64,000 nt of DNA from Paramacrobiotus metropolitanus (lineage: Eukaryota; Tardigrada; Eutardigrada; Parachela; Macrobiotidae). The notes beneath the pieces were generated by a model. It saw nothing but the letters and a program-made list of their open reading frames with translations. It did not search any database and was not told the DNA's origin. How positions within the stretch are numbered: the first letter of the stretch is position 1; every line of letters begins with the position of its first letter. The stretch is taken from contig NW_026570302.1 of assembly GCF_019649055.1 (NCBI RefSeq), positions 576,990 to 640,989 on the forward strand. The letters are read 5' to 3'. Shown piece after piece: positions 45,364 through 57,756 of the stretch. Position numbers and translations under genes: made by a program.

Positions 45364-47755
45364 TCACACACGCTCTCGACACCGAAAAGGAACGGTCATC
45401 AAACTCGCCATCCATCGGAACATCCGCCCCAAAGTAATCATCATCCCAGTCTTCTTCCATCGTCCCAGCTGATTAAAATATTCCGCCAATTCGACCAGAA
45501 ACTGCCTCGAAACCGGAGACAGTATCTCCAGTTGCAGTTGCTTCAAGTCGTCATCGCTCCAATCCTTGCCGCCGTAATGCGACGACGGACGCGGGTCAGC
45601 TGACTGCGTCGCGCACAACGCCTACAATGTACAACCGATTTTTAATTAACATCTTGCCGTTCGTCAAAAGCAAGGTCGTATATTAGGAGAAGGCTTTAAT
45701 TTCGGGAGTCTAGATCTGCTGCATATGTGGTTATGGCGGTTTGTTTTTTGCCAAGGATGTGGATGCCGAATGCTTTTTACCGTGCTCCAGCCAAGTTAAT
45801 CCTTCTGCTTAAATAGTTCTACAACTAACAATCCTCCTCTACAGGTATAATAGCTTTCGATAAACTATTCCGTATGGACTTAAACTACATTGAGGTTTCG
45901 TCTATTATTACAAGCAAGCCAGCAGTCAGCAGCCTCACCACTTACCCAGCAGATTACTACCCTCTCCCAACGGTGTGTATCGTCAGCGGTGACGCATTTC
46001 AACCAAATCGACAGCATGTCGAGCTGCTCTTCCGTGGGTATCGGGACGGATTTCTCAATAGCATTCCACACCGTGCAGCCCATATCAGCGCTCATCGGCA
46101 ACCGAACTGCTGAAAAGTCGACTTGCAGCTGTATCTCCAGCCCGTCGCTCGTTTTATTATAATCCAAATCGATAGTGCAGTTTACCAGATGCATGGCGTC
46201 GCACGGCAGATCGCAGCAAGCGGTAATAAAACTAACGAGGCGATAGGTCGGGGAAAAGCATCTGATTTTTAAGCGAAGCCCAATGAAATGGATCACTCGC
46301 AATCGAATCCCGGTATTCTGGACGGCATAGTGTATCATATCAGTCAGTGTTATAAAATCTCCCGTATCCATCAAATGGTTACGGTCATCGACAACGATGT
46401 GCTGCGTGGATTTGCAGATGCATTTGAAAACGGGTGCCGTCAGAAAGTAATGCAGTCGGCTGTGATTCGCTAGATAGTCTTTGTGAGGGCTCGCAACGAT
46501 GATACAAGTCTTCAGCGGAGATGTTTGTAAGATCCAATTCCACGCGCTACATACTCTGCGCAATCCGGTCTGTGTCCAGTTATCCAATTGGGAGAAAACT
46601 TCACGCAACTCGGATGTCTTTAGTACACGCACATCATCAATCTCCTGGCGGTTCGCAGAAATAGTTTTTCTTCGACCAGCAACCGATTAATGTGTCGTAT
46701 ACGCGAGGTTAGTGTGCCATGGTATCGATCAACCTCCTGCTGCAAAAAATCATTTTGCCAACTACGTAAGCCCCTAAATGGCAACTGCTACTAACCAATA
46801 TTATTATGTACTGGTAAACGCCTAAAGGGTAATCATTTTTGCTTCTCGTACGTCCCCGAATCACAACAGTTATTACTAATAGCAAAGATAATATTGTTAA
46901 TAACAGAACGGAAAATTAATTTAGCGTAGGGTCTCTAAAGAAGAGCCCGACAGAATTTTGATGAAAGCCGCTTTCCGCTGGACAATAACTAACAAAACAA
47001 GACAGCATTAAAAAGCATTATACCGGTACCTGACAAAATGACGTAGTCTCTTTGCGCTCATAATCAGACAGATGCCGCCAAATGTACGATACACGTCCGT
47101 CATTAACTTCGACGAATGACACCGGACATCCTGGCGTGTTGTCATTCAAGTGCTGGAGCAGTTTCTCGACATCCATATGGCGGCAGTCCTTCGGTAGCGG
47201 CAGACTAAGCTTCTCAAAGGTCCCTGGTTCGATGGGCTCGGGCCATCCGTCCAACCCGGTCATCTCTAAGTAGAAGTCATTCCAGACATCCCAGAGGGAA
47301 TACTGAGCCGGGAGTTGCAAGCCCATATATCTCCACCAATCGCTCGCCACTCTCCAGCGCAGCCGCTCGACAGGGACGACATCCGTACACTGCAATCCGC
47401 TCCGCGAGCGGACAACGACCACACCGCACGTTCTGTGGCGGATGCCGCGCGTCACGTTCACGATTTTCACGGGAAACCACGTCCACGTTCCACAGGGCGA
47501 TCCGCGCTTCAATGCGTCTACAGGAATCGGTGTGCTGGATTCGGCGTAAGCGTAGGCATGGGTCAGGTCTTCCTCCTTTACTGACTTGACATTTCGGAAA
47601 ATTTTATTGAACGGGGTGAATTCGCGGCGTCGATCAGGAGAGAGAAAGTCAATGATGAGACCAGTGTCCGCCACGTCCACCACCCGTCCGACACGGAACA
47701 GACCGTCCGGGCCCAACACCTCCACGGAATTTGTCCTATAAACTCTGCCAAACAT
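45364..47755 (-). pseudogene. Agenet-F-box family copy 10, nearly intact
   Basis: Exon 1 (47,755-47,030, 242 codons) is open with both Agenet-like modules (RVGRVVDVADTGLIIDF; IPVDALKRGSPCGTWTWFPV, VVPVERLRWRVASDWW). Exon 2 (46,739-45,946) has the F-box (TSELREVFSQLDNWTQTGL) and is open after 46,632. Its length of 794 is one base short of frame, because a T is missing from an A/T-run just upstream of the F-box. Exon 3 (45,621-45,364) has ALCATQSADPRPSSHYGGKD. Its acidic tail, typical of relatives, is one frame away. All four splice sites look good (for example GTAAGT). One or two single-base differences decide whether this is a gene or pseudogene, and assembly error is possible. Confidence 0.75.
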
Positions 47756-48869
47756 CGTTGAAGTATGCCAGCACCCAGTTCGTCAGCTCCGGGCAAGTTG
47801 ATAAAAGGCAATCCTTGGATATTTTTTCAGTAATACAGCAGCCTTAAGACCTTGATTGCCGGTCTCGTAAACAAAATCAATCGTAGATTGGTCAGCTGTA
47901 TACTTACACAGTTACCCTTAATGCTTATAAGTTGTAGCCATTTCTATAATATATTGTACTTTCTGGGTTCAGTGTTACCTTTAGTCTTTAATGATAATCA
48001 CTGTATCCGCATTCGGTATAACCGTATAAGTACACTCTGTAATAGTGATGTAACATTTCTACGCATAGACTATAAATTCTACGTATACTGCCCTATCGTA
48101 TTGAGTCTATTGACGTCTCATGCGCTGTGGACCAGCGGCATCGTATATAAAGTACGAGTGCAAAACAGCAGCTCAGAATTAATGTATCCTAGCCCGCAAG
48201 ACATTCCGGATGGATCAACCGCCCACCGCTTTGAAAACACTTCCCTAGAAAAATTCGGCTAGTTAATTTTGCGAAATCCCCAGATCAGTAATTGAAGTTA
48301 GCGTTTAGTCGCTAACTTGTTTTAACGACGTGAGAGAAACGCCGGCACGGCTGATCTCTCATTCTGCGGCTCACGAACAATATCCTTTGTTCGTATCACC
48401 GATCGTCTTCCGTTGATGGCTTGGAATGTGAAGTTAATTACCTGTTGCAAGGGGAACGCCTGCCTTATTCGTGTCTGCAGCGTTCGAACTGCTACATTTA
48501 CCTGCGTCAGCCAGCCTGGCCAATTCTTCGAAAGCTGCCTGCCTGTTCTCTATCGCTCAGCGGAGGATGGCCTAGTTACGTTGACTGCATTCGAGAAGAT
48601 GGTTATTGGTTGTGTGCCACGATCTGTGTCTGGCATTTTGTTTTTGCACGCGGACTGGAATGATTGTTGGGTGGGCTTTTTGCCGTGTTATTGCAGTTTA
48701 CCCGCCATCTCACCCTGACGCTTGCTTCTGATGTCTTCCAAGATTTATTTTCGTTATGTAGCAAACTTTCTCCGCAGCGCTGTACAAAATTCTGATTAAA
48801 GGTCTGACTTCACTCGCGCAGCTCTCTTCGCTATGGTACGCGCAGAACCGCACCGGAAGGCAGTCTCAA
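47756..48869. other. Upstream flank of copy 10, no supported gene
   Basis: The part to about 48,110 matches 7,616-8,540 apart from the insertion there, so it belongs to the duplicated block. Frames at 48,413-48,718 are open in two phases but show no family signature. Confidence 0.5.
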
Positions 48870-48992
48870 CCCCTGGCCACGAATCAGGTGGTGGTCCCAA
48901 CGCCCTGGGTGAGAGTCACCTGGCCACGTATCAGGTGTCGCCAACCTCCCTGGCCACGAATCAGGGAGGACACCTGGCCACGCATCAGGTGT
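48870..48992. repeat. Four tandem hairpins with covarying stems
   Basis: Four units share the core CTGGCCACGNATCAG. Their flanks differ between units yet stay self-complementary: about CCCCTG/CAGGTGG (48,870), CACCTG/CAGGTG (48,917), CCTCCCTG/CAGGGAGG (48,945) and ACACCTG/CAGGTGT (48,970). The common loop is GCCACGNAT. Confidence 0.8.
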
Positions 48993-50793
48993 CTGCGATG
49001 GCATACACGCGCATCCGCATACGCATACACTACTTCCCGGTTGCCGTGCATGTTCTGACGATACCACGAGACTCCGCGGCCGAGCTGAGGCTGGCCATTT
49101 GCCCCAAACCATTTGTCGGCGTTTCTCGAACATAGGCGTTAATTGACCTTTGACGATTTTATGGATACAAGGGAATGCGTTGCGAGGCGAAGACAACGAA
49201 TGACGTATACAGAAACAGGGTGAGTAGGCGGACTTAGCTGAGTATCGCGGCCTGAGCCTACTCAAGAAAGCATTTCAGTCATTGTAGTCTCTACTGCGAA
49301 TAAGAAAATTGGCCCCGAGTTTTCAGGTGCTAAGTCTTGCATTGCCAGAGCGCCAGCCAAATCAGTTACGAAAATGGCTGTGCTTGTAATTATAAAATCG
49401 TCGTAGTTAGAACAAGATTACAGATGACTCGTAAAAATTGTAATACACACCGGTGACACCGGGGAGAATACGGTACATTGGTACTTAACATAATCATCTC
49501 ATGACTCATTCTTTCCAGTTGCGTAATCAGATCGAAATTTCGAAGTTATTTTATGACTTTGCTCTACATAGTTTTGTCGTTCGAGGGCGTTTGGTATTTC
49601 CGGCGGTGATCGAGAATTTTCAAACATCGCATCTGCACTGGGCCTCCACGGGAGATAGAATGTACATATTTTCTGTTATCGGTTTATTCTAGCAGCCATA
49701 TGATCTTATTTTTAACACTCCTATCTATCATCTTGTTGTTGCTCTGAGTCTGTACTGTTATATTTATTCTTATGCAGTATTTATTGTTATTGTTTGTCTT
49801 CGATTTTCACATCATTTCTTTGCCTCACTTGCATGTTCTATTTTCTAAAGGAAGAAAACTACTCTCCTTGTACGTAATATATAAGGAGCATACATTCTCT
49901 TTATCAGTACAAATTACGCAGTAAAAAGCCTCGATTCCAGATGAGATTTTCTCGGAACTAAGTAGTAAATGCATTTGCTCTTGCACTTCCCTGCATTTGT
50001 CTCGCACTTGTTCCGAAGGCCACAGTAATAGGCCTTTTACTAAGTCGGCAAGCCGAAAGCGCATGTAGCAAATCAGATGGCGCTGCTTCTGCCGGTTGCG
50101 CAGCACGTGCGTTGAACAGTGAACACATACTGAAACAGCAGCTGCCAGTCAAATTACGAGTATAAGTCCCTGTCACGCTGCTGCTGTTTTCTGCTTGCTC
50201 AGTATCTCTCCAGCGACTCTCCTACATCCGAACATCTAAACCGTTTACGTTCAGCAAATTGGGTTATGTTAAATGATTATTTATAATATCATTAATTTTT
50301 TGTTTCGGCGTTTGTTGAATTATCATCGTTTATTATCGAGTCACTGTCAACTGTGCACCAGCCCGAGTCGGAAACTACAGGAATCGAGTCGAACCCATCT
50401 TGCGGAGCTTCGCAATCCGCATCAGAACTGCTGAAAGACGGGCTTATCAGGTACATTGCATATACTGCTTTTCTCAATGCAAACAGCAAACTGTCTTCCG
50501 AATTAGAAATCGAAGAGCCAAAAGCAGGCAGTCAAGTTAGCTTCCAGTTCTGTGCAGCTGACTGACTGTTATTATACCATGCCTGGGGTAGTGCGGAAGA
50601 CGGTAAGACAGTGATGCTATGGTTTACCTCAATTTCTGATCGCAAGTTGTGTAGGTAAACTCACTGTACACCTGCAGTTAGGGCCTTAGTCTCAGAGAAA
50701 TCACAACTGCAGTAATGGCAGTACAGAAATGTAATTATTATGTGGTGTTCGTCAGGTACGGAAGACTGGATACTTCTACTTTCTGCCACAATA
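48993..50793. other. Left flank of a duplicated block, no supported gene
   Basis: From about 49,500 the sequence is paralogous to about 53,840-55,660 (for example CAGATCGAAA near 49,529 and 53,860). At 50,330-50,440 the match to 54,570-54,680 includes a Ser/Asp-rich minus-strand reading (SSSDADCEAPQDG) that is similar in both, but neither is a clear exon. Confidence 0.5.
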
Positions 50794-53031
50794 ATGCCGT
50801 ACAACGATTGCCGAACTAACTGCGTCGATATTTTGAGCGACAACGACCAGTTCCACCGTGGGCGCGTGGTGGATGTGGCCGACAGCGGACTGTTCATTGA
50901 CGTCTGTTCTAACCGCCGGCGTGAACTCATCCCCTTCAACCGGATTTTTCAGAATGTTAAGCCGTTGATGGAAAAAGACCTGGCCGAAGCGTACGCTCAC
51001 GCCCGACCCAACATGACCATCCCGGTGGACGTGCTGGTGCCCGAGACACCCGGCGGTCCATTGGCTTGGTTCCCCGCAGAAATCGTCAACATGATGCGTG
51101 GGTTACGGCATAAAACCTGCAGCACTGTCGTAGTCCAGTGGGTACAAAATGACGTACCGTGTACGGATCTGGTGCGATTGAACCGACTGCGTTGGAGACT
51201 GGCAAGCGATTGGTGGGCCACTATAAGCCGGAAAGGTCCAGTTTTGCGATCGGTTTCGGAGAATTGGCATGATGGTATTTGTGAGTTAGGCAAAATGAGC
51301 ACTTGGTTACAACCAGTTGGACCAGGCGCCTTCGAGAAGCGCAGTGTATCGTTGCCGATAGACTGCTGCCATGTGGATGTCGATAAGCTGATGCAGAACC
51401 TGAAGGGCAAAGCGTGTCGTAGCGCAACCGTAGAGAACGATGACCGCCCAGTTTATTTTGTGGACATAAAAGACGGTCGTGTCTCGTACCTTTGGCGACA
51501 TCTGCCTAAGGGAATTCTGCAGGAGATTATTTGTTTCATTGACTTCGCTCAGGTAAGTAACTCAAAATGCTGCTTACTGAGTGGCTGGGGAAATTTGCGG
51601 ATTAAAGTTTTTAAAAAAATTTTGGGGAAACATCGGTGCAGAAGGAAGACAAGTCGACGTTTTTCGCATTTGGGACATTGTCAGTGGTCGAAAAAATTTC
51701 CTGCGCTTAGACCTTTGATTGATAATCGCTTACTTTTGCAGTACCAGGCTGGTCGATGCCATGACGGACTAATCGCGCGTATCCGACAAATAAGTGGACT
51801 GCTCCCTCAACAAAGGGCTTCCCTTGTGGAGCGCGAGGAATCAGATAATCTACTTGTGCTGTCGACAGCCGTGCTGCTGGAAGTGTTTTCCCAATTGGAC
51901 ACCCACACACAGACCGGATTACATACGTAACGTTTGTGCTGCATGGAACTGCGTCTTGCAGTCCCCTGTGTTGTCGGTCTGCATCGTTGTTGCGAACTCT
52001 GGTGGAAATCGTAACATTTCGCTCGCCGATAAGTTGCACTGCTTTTTGTTGTCACCTGTTCTCAAGTTTCTCCGCAAACCGACACGATACATTGTAGTGG
52101 ACAATCGTAATACCTGGATCGATACCGGGGATTTTCTGGCGCTGGCGGAAATTATGCACTATGTTGGCCAGCGAACAGGGAGTCGATTGCGAACGGTTTA
52201 TTTGGTGGGACTCCGTTTGAAACTCCAGTTCGATAAGATCCTTGACTCTGAGGAGTATAAATATGAAAAATGTCAACTGCATCGCCACAGCGCGGACGAT
52301 AACCTTGGTTTATCCCTGCCCACCTATCGTCTGGTCGACTTCATCGCCGCTTGTGGTAGCATGTGGTGTGATACCATTTACCTGGTCAACTGGTGCCTCG
52401 ATTTAGCTAACGCTAAGTTAGACCGATGGGAAAGGATTCGACTGTCGGTTAAGGTAACGAAGGGCTCATTTTCAGTGAACAGTGATATGGGCAGCGTGAT
52501 ATGGACTGTACTGGAGAAAGGTGTGCCGCAGCCACGTCAGGAGCAACTTAACGTTTTGTCGTCATGGTTGGCGTCCGTCAGTGCTAATGAAAGCCATCGT
52601 TTTGAGAAACTGCTAGCCTGTAGGGTACGTTTGGTGCGCTGACTCTCAGCCCTGTTTTGAAGTAGATAACTCTTCCATTTTCGGTATTGCCTGTAGGGAA
52701 GTTGTAATTTTTATAGCAATGGTGCTCTTCGGGGTTTAGTTATTTTTTAGGTATAATTTAAAACAGGAACGTTTTGTAGGCTCTATGTGCAACGCAGACA
52801 GCTGACCCGCGCCGATCTTTGCATTACCGCGGCAAAGAGTGGTGTGTTGACGGCCTGAAAGACCTGCAAAGGGAAAAGGTGACTCCGGTGGCACTGCACT
52901 TCCTGATCCGACTGGCTGAATATTTTCTTCGACGATTTACGATGGATGACGACTCAAATTATGACGATTACGGCGGTTATGATCATGCGTTTGCGGATGA
53001 TGAGGGTGGAGGGTATCATGATTCAGATTAA
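50794..53031 (+). pseudogene. Agenet-F-box family copy 11, one frameshift
   Basis: Exons 50,794-51,552, 51,742-52,624 and 52,780-53,031 have good splice sites (donors GTAAGT and GTACGT, acceptors TTTGCAG and TTTGTAG). Exon 1 has the two Agenet-like modules (QFHRGRVVDVADSGLFIDV; IPVDVLVPETPGGPLAWFPA, VVVQWVQND, RLNRLRWRL). The F-box in exon 2 (STAVLLEVFSQLDTHTQTGL) is broken by a four-base insertion at about 51,928, making an in-frame TAA. Exon 2 is then 883 bases instead of a multiple of three. Reading resumes immediately (RNVCAAWNCVLQ) and stays open to the end. Exon 3 has ALCATQTADPR and an acidic tail (DDDSNYDDYGGYDHAF). A single recent lesion; otherwise it would be a full-length gene of about 630 residues. 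Confidence 0.8.
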
Positions 53032-54699
53032 GTGTATCAACACATCCAATTTTTATTGGATAGGGTATTAGTTATAAGGACTTACAGTTTTCTTGAACCC
53101 AGACGTAAATTTGCGGTATCGTCTGCTCTAATAATATGGAAGTTGTAAATTGTTTTTTTCGGGCAGTGCGGAAAGCTGTGGTCTGGGCCTGACTGGCCTT
53201 AATTGTTGTGAACTTCAATAGAACAAGCGATATTTCTTTTTTTTATTTGCAACTACTTTGTAATAAACTCTCTGGACTTAACCTGTTAATCTTGGGTAAC
53301 CAGGTAGTGAAGGTACAAGTCTGAAGTTGACAGTAACTGGTGTACTTTTAAGTTTTAATCATATCGTACAATGCGAATAGCGAGTCTAACAATACCATTG
53401 CTTGCAAACTTGGTGTATGGCTACGTGGGAGGCAATCGTACGAAAAAACCGGTGAATGCTCAAAATTTTAACTACTGGGGACAGCATTTTAATTGTGGAT
53501 TCATCCCGTTTGGGAAATGGGTCTATCGTGGGCTGCAACCGGCAGTTATTAGAACGGTTAGCCTCGAAATATCTGTCAAGATCACATCGCAATGCTGCGC
53601 ACTTCCGGACCAAAAAACTATTTGCTAAATTCTTTACGCAACAAAAAATTTAAATTGCACTGCGTCCTATCCAGGTCAGCCTTACCAGTTTTGAGCACTG
53701 TAGTCTGATGTATGTTCCGTATTAGTATTACTCGAATGCATTGTCTGAGGTCACCCTTTTTAGGTTCAGGACACTAATTGTCCCATTTTTCTGTTTTTCA
53801 CAGTCAGCTGACCGGTGTCTATGTTCGTATTATTTCGGCAAGAGTGTAACTTTCGTAACCAGATCGAAACTTCAAAGCTTTGTAATGAACTTTGTTGTAC
53901 ATAATTTTGTATTATAAATGATATTTCCGGCCGTGATCTCCAATTATCACATCGCATCTACACTGGGCTTCCACGGACGGTACAATACATTTTTGATTTT
54001 CTGAACCAGATAACGATATCGGTTTATTTTAGCAGCCCTGCAGCCGTATATCTTATTGTTGGCACTCCTATCAGTCACCTTGTTATTGTTGCTATCATAT
54101 TTTTTCTTATGCAGTATTTAATGTTATTGAATCTCTTCGATTTTTATGGCATTTGTTTGCCTTACTTGCATGTTGGAAAGGGAGAAAATCAGAAAAATAT
54201 TTACGAAGCGGCTGTTTTGCCGCAGTGTTTGCGGCAAAATAGCTAAAGGCTATTTTAACGCAGTGTGCGGCAAAATAGCAAAAGGCTATTTTGACACACT
54301 GTAGAAAACTGCGGCAAAATAGCCTTAGCCAGTATTAAATACTTAGCAAAGGCATACTTCTGAAGTAGGTATCAAATGCAGATGGCGCTGCTTCTCTCGG
54401 TTTGGGCAGCATGTGCGCTCACTGTAATGAACGGCAGCTGCCAGGCAGGTTGACAATGACTGCCACACTGCTGCTGTTTTTCAAATTATCTCTCCCACAT
54501 CCGACATTTACGTCCTGCAAATTAGGTTACGTTAAAGGCTTATTTGCGATATTTTTCAATTTGTTTCTGCGTTATCGAGTCACCGTAGCACTGCGCACCT
54601 GCCCAGGTCGGAAATTACAGAAATCAAGTCAGACCCCTCCTGCGAAGCTTCGTTATCCGCAACAGAACCGCTGGAGCACGAGCTTTTCAGTTACCCGGG
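53032..54699. other. Flank of duplicated block, no supported gene
   Basis: Downstream flank of copy 11 and upstream flank of the next block. The stretch 53,500-53,620 matches 59,610-59,720 (GGGCTGCAACCGGCAGT versus GGGTTGCAACCTGCAAT). No gene recognised. Confidence 0.5.
54231..54325. repeat. 36-bp tandem hairpin repeat
   Basis: Two and a half copies (54,231, 54,267 and a partial copy from about 54,310) of GCGGCAAAATAGCNAAAGGC followed by TATTTT and about ten more bases. Each can fold with AAAATAGC pairing to GGCTATTTT. Confidence 0.75.
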
Positions 54700-55102
54700 C
54701 AGGGCCGTAGCGAGGGTATAGGCGCACTGGCGCGCGCCTACCCCTTCTCGGCCAACTTTTGACTAATATTTGCGCCCGAAACTGGCGCACAGGCGCACGG
54801 GCGCAAAATTTCTGGATTTTTCAAAGGGCGCAGCGGGCGCCACTGGCCATGCGCCCGTGGCGCAGAGTGGACTTTGGCCGATGTGCCTTGGTCTGAGGTA
54901 CGGCGATCAGGAACTATAATAATTAAACTATATTTTATATTACTGTAATTAAAGTAGTAAAGCGCGGCCTGTTTATACGGGCGCAACGGGCGCAGGCTTC
55001 GAAATTTATGGGCACAGTGGGCTCAGACTGACCTTCGAAGCGGGCGCAAATGGCGCAGCCAAATTGCGCCTACCCCATCCCACGGACCTCGCTACGGCCC
55101 TG
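54700..55102. mobile_element. GC-rich hAT-like MITE, 403 bp
   Basis: The ends CAGGGCCGTAGCGAGG and CCTCGCTACGGCCCTG are perfectly inverted, and the CAGGG terminus is common in hAT elements. The flanks GTTACCCG (left, two bases away) and GGTACCCG (right) may be an 8-bp duplication. The interior is rich in GGCGC/GCGCC and codes for nothing. It sits within the duplicated block and is absent from the corresponding place near 50.45 kb. Confidence 0.75.
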
Positions 55103-57429
55103 GGTACCCGTACAGATACAGCAGTGAAGCATATACACAAACTTTCTTTCGAAGCACCCAGAGACTTCAGAAAACTGTTCGTTTTCCATGACATTAACAA
55201 TGTAGCACTAAAAAAGGTTAGAATGACCGTAGTTCCGTGTATCGAAAACTTTGAAATTAGTGACAGTTACAGTGTATAAATGAACGGTTTGCAACTGGAG
55301 CAGTACGCATCCCAGCGACAGTTGGTTCAATATTCTTCAGTGAAGAACTGAAGAATATACTAGATCTGAGCCGACTGTCGTCCGATTTGGAACTCGAAGA
55401 GCTAGAACGTAGACAGTTAAGTTAGCTAAGAGTTCTGTGCAGCTCACTAACTGATATACCAGGCTTATAACGGTAACAGAGTGGTACTACGGTTGATCTC
55501 AATTTAGATTGCAAGTTGTGTAGGTAGACTCACTGCAGGTAAACTAAAGTCCCAGAAAATTCCCAACTGCAGCAATAGTAACAGCTATACAGACATGTTA
55601 TTGTTATTTGGTGTCGTCAGGTGCTGAAGACTGGATACTTTCCACTTTCGGGCACAGTAATGTCTTACAACGATTGTCGAACTAACGGCGTCGATGTTCT
55701 GGATGCCGACAGGCAGTTCCACCGTGGATGCGTGGTGGACGTTGCCGACAACGGACTCAGCATCGACTTTTGTCCCAACCGACGACGTGAATTCATCCCA
55801 TTCAACCGAATCTTCCAGAACCTCAAGCCAATAACAGAGCAGGACCTGGCCGATGCCTACGCTCACGTCCGTGCCAACATGCAAATCCCGGTGGACGTGC
55901 TGATGCCGGAGACACCAGCCGGTCCGTTGGCCTGGTTCCCCGCAGGAATCGTCAGTGTGATGCCCGGTCTACGACGTAAAACATGCAGCATTGCTGTAGT
56001 CCAGTGGGTGCAGAATGACGTACCGTGTACGGATCTGGTTCGGTTGAACCGACTGCGTTGGAGAGTGTCCAGCGACTGGTGGACCACTGTAGGTCGGATA
56101 GCTCCAGTTGTGCTGTCCTCCTCGGAGAACTGGCATGATGGTACCTACATCTTGAATAGAATGAGCACGTGGCTGCAGCCACTGCGACTAGACGCCGTCG
56201 AGAAACGTAGCGTACCTCTGCCAGCAGACTGCTGCCATGTGGATGTCGATAAACTGTTGCAGTACTTGAAGGACCAGGCGGGTCGCCGCTCAGCCACAGA
56301 GTACGATTATTGCCCGATTTCTTTTGTGGATATAGTGGACGGGTGCGTCTCGTACCTTTGGCGACGACGACCTAAGGGAATGCTCCACAGCAGCACTTAT
56401 TGTTATCTTGATATCGCCCAGGTAACCCAGAACTGCTCTTTACTGAATGATTATGATTAAATGCGCATTAGGGTTTTCTCAGAGATAAATCGGTGCCGAA
56501 GCGAATTTGGAAACGTTGGGTTTGATTAGAACTTTTGCCGGTCAAGCCGTTGGTTGACAGTAGCTTTTTTTGCAGTACCAGGTCGATCGATGCCAAGCGA
56601 CCATACTTTCCGATATACGACAATTCAGTGCCCTGCAGATCGAACACAGCATGTCGCTTGTAGAGCCACAGGAAATTGATGATATGCGTGTGCTGACGTC
56701 AGATGTTTTGCTGGAAGTGTTTTCCCAGTTGGACACCAGGACGCAGACCGGATTACGCAGCGTTTGTTTCGCATGGAATTGCATCTTGGAATCACCCGTG
56801 CTGACGGCCTGCATCGTTGTTGAAAACTCTGGGAACTATAAATATTCGGTCGGCGACAAGTTGTACAGTTTTCTGATGGCACCGGTTTTCAAATTGTTCC
56901 GCAAATCCACACAGCACATCGTGGTGGACGCTCGCAATAGTTATACGGATACCGGGGATTTTTTTATGCTAATGGAGATGATACAGTACGTTGGTCAGAA
57001 GACAGGGATTCGACTGCGAACCGTACATGTCGTGGGACTATGTGTGACTCTGCGCTTCGGCAATATTATGAGCTCTGAAGAGTGCAAATATCATAAATGT
57101 CAACCAGGTCGTTTCAACACTGATGAAGGCAGCGGATTATTACCGCCAAACTATCATCTCGGCGATTTCATCACAGACTGTGGTGGTATGCCGTGCGATG
57201 CGATTCGTCTGGTCAACTGTAGTATCAATCTGGATTGTGCTAATATTGATAACTGGATGAGGATCCGGTTGCCCATTAACCTGGCGACGTCTAACTTCCC
57301 CGGGAGCAGTGATCTGGCCAGCATGATATGGGATACTGTCGAGAAATGCCTGCCTAGGCCTCTTGATAAGGATAAGCAGCTCCAGTCGCTGTCAAAGTGG
57401 CTAAAGTCTGTCGCTGCGGATGCGAGCAA

Positions 57430-57756
57430 GGGTTCTGTGCGGAGGTTCGCCGGTGCCGGTTGTTGTGGTACGACCTGGGCTGGTGGCGTTTGTATGGCCG
57501 TTCGGATTGTTGGGTATCCGCGGCCTGCCTTCCCTTCGTACTCCGGCTTTCCGATTGTGTACTGCCGGACATAGTCCCGGAATTCTGCCGGTGACTTTGG
57601 TATCCGGATGTTCAGAGCGCGGCGCAGTTCCGGCTCTTTCACATTCTCTCGCAGGAAGTGGAGAGTCATGGTGTCGTACGTACTGGCGCGAACGTACTGC
57701 AGGGTACGTACTGGCGCGAACGTCCGCTCGCGTGTTTTGTTTCCACATAATTCCAA
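57430..57756 (-). mobile_element. Gag-like retroelement fragment in exon 2 of copy 12
   Basis: The minus-strand frame reads MTLHFLRENVKEPELRRALN, then PKSPAEFRDYVRQYTIG and a Pro/Gln-rich tail. This resembles the capsid end of retrotransposon Gag proteins. It is joined on one side to F-box exon sequence. On the other side lies a doubled GTACGTACTGGCGCGAACGT (about 57,676 and 57,707). No LTR or target duplication is obvious, so the element type is open. Confidence 0.4.

Noticed and set aside
48413-48718. Two overlapping open frames, one Cys/Trp-rich
   Set aside because: Neither frame has a family match, paralogue in the window or splice context.
48870-48992. CRISPR-like array
   Set aside because: Only four units with self-complementary, length-variable flanks and no spacers of constant size; the context is eukaryotic.
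49501-49692. 63-codon frame next to the 50-kb copy
   Set aside because: The paralogous sequence near 53,840 does not preserve the frame.
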